DNA of 64,000 bases from Lentimicrobiaceae bacterium (GTDB lineage: Bacteria > Bacteroidota > Bacteroidia > Bacteroidales > JAGONC01). Location: NCBI GenBank assembly GCA_017993235.1, contig JAGONC010000008.1, positions 29,382 to 93,381 on the forward strand, read 5' to 3'. A model generated the notes under the pieces. It saw only the letters and a program-made list of their open reading frames with translations. It ran no database searches and was not told the DNA's origin. Shown piece after piece: positions 34,539-41,954 of this stretch. Position numbers and translations under genes: made by a program. The number at the start of each line of letters is the position of its first letter. Within the stretch, counting starts at the first letter, position 1.

Positions 34539-35135
34539 AAGCACATTTTACCAGTAAAGGTTTAAAATGGCTTTCGGAAGTTTTAAAACCTCCAAAAACA
34601 ATCTTAACATAAATCCTTTAAAATACCAGTAATATTACTTTATACACAGACTCCGTCGATTCGTTCCGCTCCGGTTAAGGAGAGTCCCATTTAAGGGTCA
34701 ACGGTTCTGTTATTAATTTTTAATGTCGTAAGTATATATTAAGTTATCCACAATGTCAATACTACCGTGTCGCACAATCTATTCAATAACAATAGTATAG
34801 TAGGCACTTCCCTATTTTGATTGCCTTAGCTATTTTGGAAATATTATTTTCCAAAAATCAGGTTTTTCTGTGTTGCACTCCTTGTACCTGGTTTTCTGCT
34901 GCTTGTTACTCATAAAATTCTGCAAAGTTACTTCGCAGTTTAAAATTTGGTCAAGGATAACATTTACCGGTATTCCTAATTTCTTTTCCGGTTCTGTTAC
35001 CCTTCGGGTCTGTTCATTTTCTCATGAGTTCGAAAACTGACCCATCTCCTTGACCTAATGTTATCCTGCTCGTGATTGTTCCGGCTGAATTTTTTTTAAT
35101 CAGCAGCTCTCACAGGCTGCACAAAACGTTTAGCC
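34539..35135. other. Intergenic region with DnaA box and rearranged repeats
   Basis: No gene in about 600 bp. It has one perfect DnaA-box sequence TTATCCACA (34744-34752), an AT-rich stretch beside it, and the elements GGTCAAGGATAACATT (34949) and, inverted and in swapped order, TCCTTGACC plus ATGTTATCCT (35046-35068). It may hold an origin-like or regulatory region for radC and the recombinase; the evidence is suggestive only. Confidence 0.35.
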
Positions 35136-35597
35136 ATGAACACACAACCTTTATTCAAAAATTTTGTGCGCGAGCTTCGCGTGAACTACGGAGTAGTTTC
35201 CTACACCAACTGCAACAAGGTCTCCTCCAGCCTGGATGCCTGCAGTATCCTTCGCGATATCTGGGATTCTGACATTTCCCATCGTGAAGCCTTCTACATC
35301 CTTTGCCTTAACCGGGCCAACAAGGTCATCGGTTATGCCCTAATCTCCTTAGGTGGTATTTCCGGTACGGTGGCAGATCCTAAGGTGATCTTTTCTACAG
35401 CCTTGCTGGCAAATGCCAGCTCAATAATCCTTGCCCACAACCATCCATCCGGCAATACGGAACCCTCTGCTGCTGATCAGGCCCTCACTAAAAAGATGAT
35501 CCAGGCCGGTAGCGTTTTGGATATCCAAGTGCTGGATCACCTGATTATCACTCCGGATACCTACCTGTCCTTCGCGGATGAAAACCTGATGTCCTAG
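35136..35597 (+). CDS. RadC-like JAB-domain protein (element copy)
   Basis: 153 residues, a short RadC/MPN domain without the N-terminal helix-hairpin-helix of chromosomal RadC. The JAMM motif is complete (AHNHPSGNTEPSAADQALTK, with the upstream glutamate region REAFYILCLN). Such short RadC proteins are common on Bacteroidota plasmids and integrative elements; their function is not settled. A homologue about half identical lies at 56521-56994. A terminator follows. Confidence 0.88.
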   Translation: MNTQPLFKNFVRELRVNYGVVSYTNCNKVSSSLDACSILRDIWDSDISHREAFYILCLNRANKVIGYALISLGGISGTVADPKVIFSTALLANASSIILAHNHPSGNTEPSAADQALTKKMIQAGSVLDIQVLDHLIITPDTYLSFADENLMS

Positions 35598-35601
35598 AAA
35601 G

Positions 35602-35628
35602 AGAGCCGAAAGGCTCCCTCCTTTTTTA
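35602..35628 (+). terminator. Terminator after radC
   Basis: GAGCC-GAAA-GGCTC hairpin followed by CCTCC and six T. Confidence 0.7.
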
Positions 35629-35843
35629 TTCGTATAAAAAAGCTTAATGCTGATGCACCAGGCTTTTTTGTTAAGAATTTTACCAATTCTTTTTGGCTCT
35701 CTACTCATTTCATCTCCCCTATGCATCCCACACGAGGGTTGAAAATTCACTTACTTTACTCATTTCCCCATTCGTTAAGTTCATTCGTTTACAACCCTTG
35801 ACTTGCTGTCGCACGGCTAGATTCGTTGTCCTGACGCTCTATA

Positions 35844-35915
35844 GCAAGATTGCGTGTGGACGGTCAACTTTGTTACCGCCACACGCAATCTTGCGGGGGA
35901 CACTATCCCCCGTAC
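35844..35915. other. Candidate oriT: 16-bp perfect inverted repeat
   Basis: GCAAGATTGCGTGTGG (35844-35859) and CCACACGCAATCTTGC (35879-35894) pair perfectly; inside, CGG/CCG add three more pairs after a bulged A. Right after the outer arm come GGGGGACACTATCCCCC and more C runs. Long inverted repeats next to a G-rich, asymmetric flank are typical of transfer origins nicked by MOB-P relaxases, and the AATCTTGC end is reminiscent of their ATCCTG-type nic sites. It lies in a 356-bp gene-free gap. Functional assignment is inference. Confidence 0.5.
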
Positions 35916-35953
35916 CCCCTAAAATTCAGATTTTTATTATCCAATAAAAAATC

Positions 35954-36115
35954 TTAATTTTGTTTAAAGATATTTACATCCCAGGAAGGCATTTCAAAGG
36001 CTTTGTGATCCTCTCTAAATTCCTTACTGATTTCAGCGATTTTCCGACGCAGCTCAACCACGTCATGTTTGCAAAGCGATTTGTAAATATCCCGATATGG
36101 TTTATATATCTTCAT
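35954..36115 (-). CDS. Small hypothetical protein
   Basis: A 53-residue ORF (ATG at 36115) starting MKIYKPYRDIYKSLCKHDVV and ending MPSWDVNIFKQN. Charged and helical with good codon structure. No family recognised. It lies between the oriT candidate and the helicase. Confidence 0.5.
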   Translation of the reverse strand: MKIYKPYRDIYKSLCKHDVVELRRKIAEISKEFREDHKAFEMPSWDVNIFKQN

Positions 36116-36267
36116 ATGGGTTAATCCGAAATGATGGCGAAATGTTACTCTTGTTTACTTGAAAGTTATTAACAGAAGATTCGATAAAATACCATTTTTA
36201 TGGTATATAATTCAGGTTTAATGTATATTTAGCAATAAAAATTTTTTTAATTCCCAAATGAGATAAA

Positions 36268-37851
36268 ATGACAGAAATAAATTATAAAGAAGAACGGATT
36301 AATGACGTTAATAAAATAAAAGACTCTCTTCACCCAAGAAAAGTTGTTGTTTCAGGTCCAGGAACAGGTAAAAGTTATCTTTTTAGTGAACTTATTAAGA
36401 AGAAGCGAGCTGAAGGAAAAACAAATTTTCTGGCCATTACATTCATTGGAAAACTAAGTGATATGTTAGCAGACGATCTCTGTGGGCTTGCTGAAACTAT
36501 GACATTACATGCGTTTGCGAGAGAATTTGTTCTACAAAACTGTCGGGGGTGGACATATTACCCTAAAATGTACGAACTTATAAAAGAAGATTTAGAAAAT
36601 GAAGGTATTAAGAATTTTGAAATTGGGGATGAAAACTATATAAATAAAACAAAATTCTATAAAGCGATCGGAAACGATGATGTTGTATATTATGCTGTTC
36701 GAATTTGCAGAAAAAATCCTAATAAAATCCCCCAATATGATTTAATCTTAATTGACGAGTTTCAGGATTTTAATTCGATAGAGTCTGATTTTGTTGACCT
36801 TCTTGCACAACGAAGTGAGATTATAATAGTTGGTGATGATGACCAGACATTATATAAATTTAAGGGCTCATCTCCTTCATTCTTAAGAAACAAATACAGT
36901 CAGTCGAACGATAATTTTGAAAGCCATACTCTTCGTTTTTGTTCTCGTTGTACAGAAGTTATGATTAAATGTTTTCACGATCTTATTGAGACCTATGGCT
37001 TAAATGATCCTCAATTAGGAAGAATTCAGAAGGAATTTATTTGTTATTTACCTGATAAGAATGAAGATTCAAAACGTAATTCCAAGATTCAAATATTAAA
37101 GAATTGTCCGACAGGAAAAATTGCCTTTGAAATTAAAAAGGAACTTACAAGATTAGTACAATCACAAAAGATTAAAGATGTTTTAATAATTGGGGAAGGC
37201 CGAAGTTGTGAATCAATTTTAAAACAAATTGGTGAGCAATTATCAAATTATGGCTTCAGAAATGTCGATTACAAGAAGAAGATTGATTATTTTAGTATCA
37301 ATCAAGACATTGTTGACGCTTATAAGCTCATTCACTATAATCCTTCCTCCCCATTAGGCTGGAGAATATTAGGTAATCCTGAGGATTCCAAACAAAGAAA
37401 TAAACATATTAAAAATGCTGAGACTCTTGATAGAATTATTAATAGTACTTCAAGTAAATTAACATCAATACGTGATCAAGCTATCTCTGAATTAGAAACA
37501 GTAATAGAGGACGAAAGTATTAATGATTTTGAAATTCGTAAGGGTCTTTTATTCAAACTGCTAAAAAGGAACAATATCCATCTTTCCAGACCATTATGTA
37601 ATTTAGACATCAGTGTTTGTAATATTTTAAATTCAAAAGGGCTCGGAGCAGATGTAGTGTTTTTAGTTGGATTTGATAATAAAAGATTTCCGTTAAAAGA
37701 GACACCAAACGAAGAAGAAGTATATCAGATGCTTGTCGCCATGACACGAGCAAAAAAAAGAATTTATTTAATAAATACCATTGGAAAGAATATGTCAAGT
37801 TTTATCGATTATCTAGATAAACAATATCTTGGTATACGAGAGATTACTTAA
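36268..37851 (+). CDS. UvrD/Rep-like superfamily 1 helicase, probable defence component
   Basis: 527 residues. Walker A VVVSGPGTGKSYLFSELI (near 25-42), motif II LILIDEFQDFNSIESDF (near 160), motif III IIIVGDDDQTLYKFKGS (near 186), and motifs V-VI near the end (GLGADVVFLVGFDNKRFP; MLVAMTRAKKRIYLINT). It is a compact SF1A DNA helicase without nuclease motifs, about the size of the Gabija helicase GajB. No GajA-like OLD/TOPRIM gene is present. A 328-residue unknown gene follows 177 bp later with its own probable promoter. Cargo position beside a type III restriction system suggests a defence role (inference). Very AT-rich. Confidence 0.85.
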   Translation: MTEINYKEERINDVNKIKDSLHPRKVVVSGPGTGKSYLFSELIKKKRAEGKTNFLAITFIGKLSDMLADDLCGLAETMTLHAFAREFVLQNCRGWTYYPKMYELIKEDLENEGIKNFEIGDENYINKTKFYKAIGNDDVVYYAVRICRKNPNKIPQYDLILIDEFQDFNSIESDFVDLLAQRSEIIIVGDDDQTLYKFKGSSPSFLRNKYSQSNDNFESHTLRFCSRCTEVMIKCFHDLIETYGLNDPQLGRIQKEFICYLPDKNEDSKRNSKIQILKNCPTGKIAFEIKKELTRLVQSQKIKDVLIIGEGRSCESILKQIGEQLSNYGFRNVDYKKKIDYFSINQDIVDAYKLIHYNPSSPLGWRILGNPEDSKQRNKHIKNAETLDRIINSTSSKLTSIRDQAISELETVIEDESINDFEIRKGLLFKLLKRNNIHLSRPLCNLDISVCNILNSKGLGADVVFLVGFDNKRFPLKETPNEEEVYQMLVAMTRAKKRIYLINTIGKNMSSFIDYLDKQYLGIREIT

Positions 37852-37924
37852 ATAATTAGCTTCTTAAGCTATTAGTATGTGCGAATAATCCTAAAATACT
37901 CTTTTGAATTTAAAAAAATATTCA

Positions 37925-38028
37925 AACGTGAAATTATATTCAATTAGCTAAACTATTTGATGTTAAATCTAGAAAAATGTAGTACATTTATGCAATCGAA
38001 CTTATTATCAATAAATTAATTAAATAGT
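37925..38028 (+). promoter_or_regulatory. Probable promoter before the helicase partner
   Basis: TTTG in CTATTTGATG and, 23 bases on, TACATTTA, one mismatch from the Bacteroidota -7 element TAnnTTTG. Followed by an AT-rich leader to the ATG at 38029. A small hairpin (TAGCTT-CTT-AAGCTA) lies just after the helicase stop. Confidence 0.35.
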
Positions 38029-39015
38029 ATGGCAAAGAAAAATATTTATAAAGTTCCACAAAATATTCTAAGAAAGATTGAAGCAATAAAAAGTAATGAA
38101 ATCGTTGTAGGGTGCGCGATAAAGTTTAAAGCACAAGATTTATTATCTGGAAGATTAAAACACTTAGGTATCTCTTTAACTTCTGAAGAGTTAAATATTC
38201 CTAAAAGTGTTATTCCTCCAAAAGATCAAGGTAGGTATTCAAAAAGGAATATAAATGGAGTCGTGATCATTCGTAAAGACCTTCCCTTAGAAACTCACTA
38301 TAACAGCGTAGATACACCTAACTGGGGAGATTCTTATTACGGTACCCATACGGTAGATTTGCCATACCACAAGTATCCCAGAGATTTTAGAGCACCTCGC
38401 GAACTTGAAATTTTAATAACATGCAAAGATACTAGGCCAGGACTTCCTGAATATATTATAACCTTTCAGGTTCAAGAGATACTTGATAAAAATGATGTAG
38501 ATTTCAACAAACGATTATTTGAAAATCTTAATCTTCTTCAAGAAAATATTGGTTCTTTCGGCGTTGAAGCGGCAAGTATACCACTTTCTGAATATTCGAA
38601 ATCTTTGTATGTCTCGTGGGAGATTTTGCCACCTGGTACTCTTGAGGAGACAATTGAAAGGGTTTTTCGTGGTAAAATCCCCACAAAACAACAGAAAGAT
38701 GTGACGACTGAAAGATATGTCTTTTTCCAATCACTGAAGCCAAAGAATTTAGTGTTCGGACAAAGTGGATTTAGACGATATTTCGGTGCATTATTAGAGG
38801 ATAATCTAGTTGTTTTTGAAAACATTGAGTATGGAAATGCAATTTATATTCTTTTTGAGAATTGGGAAGAATTGAGTAAACTTAGCAGAACAGAATTATT
38901 ATCTGGCAGATTCGGAATTTCGTTTGATAGAATCATTCATATAAGTGGCTGGAAAGAAAAAGTAAAAACTATTGTTACTGAGAAACGAGAATCCCATCAA
39001 TCCTCAAGGATTTAG
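38029..39015 (+). CDS. Unknown partner of the helicase
   Basis: 328 residues, soluble, no family recognised. The N-terminus is basic (AKKNIYKVPQNILRKIEAIK). A central conserved-looking segment is rich in Tyr/His/Pro/Asp (THYNSVDTPNWGDSYYGTHT, VDLPYHKYPRDFRAPRELEI), followed by IPLSEYSKSLYVSWEILPPG near 190. No Walker, HNH, PD-ExK or TIR motif is evident. It follows the helicase on the same strand and is followed by strong hairpins, so helicase plus this gene form a self-contained cargo unit. Confidence 0.75.
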   Translation: MAKKNIYKVPQNILRKIEAIKSNEIVVGCAIKFKAQDLLSGRLKHLGISLTSEELNIPKSVIPPKDQGRYSKRNINGVVIIRKDLPLETHYNSVDTPNWGDSYYGTHTVDLPYHKYPRDFRAPRELEILITCKDTRPGLPEYIITFQVQEILDKNDVDFNKRLFENLNLLQENIGSFGVEAASIPLSEYSKSLYVSWEILPPGTLEETIERVFRGKIPTKQQKDVTTERYVFFQSLKPKNLVFGQSGFRRYFGALLEDNLVVFENIEYGNAIYILFENWEELSKLSRTELLSGRFGISFDRIIHISGWKEKVKTIVTEKRESHQSSRI

Positions 39016-39279
39016 TCAATAACAGTAATATATAAAGATGCCGATTTATTAAAAAGTTAATCTCCTACCTAAGAAAGTTAAATTTTCTCAAAATAAAAAC
39101 CGCCAGAATCCCCAATAGATTCATTCCAATATTACATTTTTCGAGATCATAGAGATATAAAATGAAGTTGATATTAAATTCTATACACAACTATATCCAG
39201 TAAGTTAATACTCAAACATTTTAAAAAAACTTGCCAATATGTCGAATTCGATTAAGGTTTTGTTATGTCCGCAATCTTA

Positions 39280-39345
39280 GGGGGCTTCGGCCCCCTTCCG
39301 GTTTATAATAACGCCAGGTATCTGCCTGGCGTTGTTGTTTAATCT
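39280..39345. terminator. Two hairpins between cargo units
   Basis: GGGGGC-TTCG-GCCCCC (39280-39295) has a stable UUCG tetraloop, and AACGCCAGG/CCTGGCGTT (39310-39333) precedes a T-rich tail. No ORF in 39016-39454. They could be terminators for the 328-residue gene or a small structured RNA preceding the restriction system. Confidence 0.6.
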
Positions 39346-39454
39346 TTTTGATCTGTTTAGTTATATTAATGGTGGAAAAATTTTACTTTTGATAATATAA
39401 TGATAGAATTAAAGGTATTCAACCTTAAAATATTGAAGATAAAACAATTTGGCT

Positions 39455-41953
39455 ATGTCTAATCAAACTAAAGAACAAAAATTTTATAAAGCTCTGCAGG
39501 ATGTTTTTATTGGTGCCAAGATTGAAGGCGAGGGCGGTTTTGTTAATTTGATGAGGATAAAATCAAATTACTACCGTAAGATTGAGGATACCCTCAAAAA
39601 AGATATTGAATCGGCTCTGAAAAGCTACCCTAAATTCAAAGATGAACTTTTTGACAAGCTATATTCGTTTTTTAACCGATACTTTACGGAAAGCGGCTCA
39701 ATCTATTTCAACTCAACGCCTTTTCACAACAATATCTACGAAAAGGTTTATACCGATGAAAAAGATGTTATTCTCTTTTGGAAAACGCAAATGCTTTACT
39801 ATGTCAAAACCGATCGGATTTTTAGAAGTTTGCCGGTTGAGTTTGACGGATTCAAGTTTTACTTTGACGCTTCAAAGATAGAAAGCAAAAAAGCCAACGA
39901 AAAACGTTCGCTTATCTTTACATTAAACAAAGTCCGCGAGGAAGGAACGATTGTTTTTGGTGTTTCCTACTCCGAGAAAGGAACAAAAACAAAACAAGAC
40001 GAGATTCTAAAATCCATAAAACGGAAAGGTATTGCGATTACCGAAGAACAACTGGAACGTGCTTTAAAGGTTTTTGAAAAGCAAAGCGAGGTTGATTTTT
40101 TTATTAACAAAAACGCCAAAGCATTCTTGCAAGAGCAGTTTAAGCTTTGGAGTTATCAGTATTTCTGGGAAGGAGCTAAAGAGTGGGGTGCAGACAGGGT
40201 TAATCAGCTTCAAATCCTCAAAAACATCGCCTTCAAGATTATTGATTTTATTTCGCAATTCGAAGATGAGCTAGTAAAAATCTGGAACAAACCGAAGTTC
40301 GTCAAAAACTCAAACTATGTGATTACCCTGGACAGAATCCTGGATAAAAAGCTCGTTGAGAAAATTAAAAAGCATAAAAACTTTTCGGAGCAAGTTAAGG
40401 AGTGGGAAGAATTAGGCATAAACAAAGACAATCCTAAAGCGCCGATTGATACAATGCATTTCAAGGATTTAGAGATTGAGATATTAAACCAGTTTGACGA
40501 TTTGGATAAATCTTTGGACGGCTGGCTCATAAAAAGCGAAAACTATCAGGCGTTAAACACAATCCTACCGAAATTCAGAGGAAAGGTGCAGACAATCTAT
40601 ATTGATCCACCGTTTAATCTAGATTCCACTGATCAATTCCTCTATCGTACGAATTATAAAGATTCAAATTGGGCGACACTGCTTGAAAATAGGTTAAAGC
40701 TTGCAAAGGATATTTTAAATAAAAATGGTGGCATATTTGTAAGATGTGATTATAACGGGAATTGGTTAGTTAGGCAGTTAATGGATTTAATTTTTGAAAG
40801 CAACTTAAAAAACGAAATTACTATTCAAAGAGGTCGAGAAGATGTAGGTTCACCAAATAAGTTAGAGACAACAACTGAAAGTTTGTTTTTGTATGGTAAT
40901 GTGGGATTTTCTATAAATAAGGTTCAGACAAAAAGATCAATAGCAAACATACAATGGACTTCATTTTTAATGGGAGGAGAAAGAAGGCCTAGAGAAAGAA
41001 TATTTTTTGGGAAGAAGATTACACCCCCGGCTGGTCAGCACTATTCTTTAAAACAAGAAAAAGTAGATAAGCTTTTAAATGAAAAATTTTTACGGCTAAG
41101 ATGTAGCAACTGTAGATCAATTTATTATAAAGCAGAAAGTACAGAGGAATTGAATCTATATATGAAGAAAAAACCGAACCGTTTTAAATTTTATGACATA
41201 AAAGATGATACGGTATATCATGGAATGAATTCAATAACTAAATGCGTTGATTGCAACACCGACGATTTTAAAGTTGAATATTTGGGATCTCCAGATGTAT
41301 TTGTCAGTAGCAATTGGACTGATATTCCAAGTTATGTATCGGGGGCCGCTTTTAGTACCGAAAACTCAGAATATTTAATTGAAAGGGCAATAAAAGTCGG
41401 GTCTAACAATAAGGAACAATATATTTTTGATTTCTTTTTGGGCTCTGGTACGACCACGCGTGTCTCCCATAAACTAGGATTCAAATGGCTGGGTGTAGAA
41501 ATGGGTGAGCATTTCTACACAGAGGCCTTACCAAGAATGAAAAAAGTTTTAGCTTATGATTCAGGTGGTATCTCTAAAGAAGTAAATGATTACAAGGGTG
41601 GTGGTTTTTTTAAGTATTACGATCTTGAACAATACGAAGATGTTTTAAAGAATTGTAAATATGGTGAGGGTGATTTGTTTAATAAGACAAGCGAGAAGGC
41701 ATATCAAGAGTACGTCTTTATGAAAGACGAAAAAATGCTCAAAGCAGTAGAGATTGATTATGTAAAGGATAAAGTCAGAGTGGATTTAACAAAACTCTAC
41801 CCAAATATAGACATTGCCGAAACCTTGTCTAACCTTACAGGTAAATGGATTAAGAAGATCAGCGATAGCGACGTTGAATTTGAGGACGGAACAAGAATCA
41901 ATATCAAAGATTTGGATTATAAACTAATCAAGTCTTTAATCTGGTGGGAATAG
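39455..41953 (+). CDS. mod: Type III restriction-modification methyltransferase (Mod)
   Basis: About 832 residues from the ATG at 39455; a TTG six bases upstream is less likely. A long N-terminal region (1-340) precedes the methylase. Motif IV TIYIDPPFNLDSTDQFLY (near 380) comes before the AdoMet motif DFFLGSGTTTRVSHKLGF (near 660), the beta-class order of type III Mod proteins. The target-recognition region between contains two zinc-ribbon-like pairs (RCSNCRSIYYK near 550, KCVDCNTDDF near 596), which is unusual. It methylates one strand of a short asymmetric site, probably N6-adenine. One base separates its stop from the Res start. Confidence 0.93.
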   Translation: MSNQTKEQKFYKALQDVFIGAKIEGEGGFVNLMRIKSNYYRKIEDTLKKDIESALKSYPKFKDELFDKLYSFFNRYFTESGSIYFNSTPFHNNIYEKVYTDEKDVILFWKTQMLYYVKTDRIFRSLPVEFDGFKFYFDASKIESKKANEKRSLIFTLNKVREEGTIVFGVSYSEKGTKTKQDEILKSIKRKGIAITEEQLERALKVFEKQSEVDFFINKNAKAFLQEQFKLWSYQYFWEGAKEWGADRVNQLQILKNIAFKIIDFISQFEDELVKIWNKPKFVKNSNYVITLDRILDKKLVEKIKKHKNFSEQVKEWEELGINKDNPKAPIDTMHFKDLEIEILNQFDDLDKSLDGWLIKSENYQALNTILPKFRGKVQTIYIDPPFNLDSTDQFLYRTNYKDSNWATLLENRLKLAKDILNKNGGIFVRCDYNGNWLVRQLMDLIFESNLKNEITIQRGREDVGSPNKLETTTESLFLYGNVGFSINKVQTKRSIANIQWTSFLMGGERRPRERIFFGKKITPPAGQHYSLKQEKVDKLLNEKFLRLRCSNCRSIYYKAESTEELNLYMKKKPNRFKFYDIKDDTVYHGMNSITKCVDCNTDDFKVEYLGSPDVFVSSNWTDIPSYVSGAAFSTENSEYLIERAIKVGSNNKEQYIFDFFLGSGTTTRVSHKLGFKWLGVEMGEHFYTEALPRMKKVLAYDSGGISKEVNDYKGGGFFKYYDLEQYEDVLKNCKYGEGDLFNKTSEKAYQEYVFMKDEKMLKAVEIDYVKDKVRVDLTKLYPNIDIAETLSNLTGKWIKKISDSDVEFEDGTRINIKDLDYKLIKSLIWWE

Positions 41954-41954
41954 T

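Noticed and set aside
34744..34752. A replication origin on the basis of a DnaA box
   Set aside because: Only one perfect TTATCCACA is seen, without an iteron cluster, so it is described as suggestive only.
36268..39015. Gabija defence system
   Set aside because: The helicase fits GajB, but no OLD/TOPRIM GajA gene is next to it and the 328-residue neighbour shows no Walker or TOPRIM motifs.
39280..39333. Riboswitch before the type III mod gene
   Set aside because: The stems are simple perfect hairpins without the conserved loops of a riboswitch family; terminators explain them.
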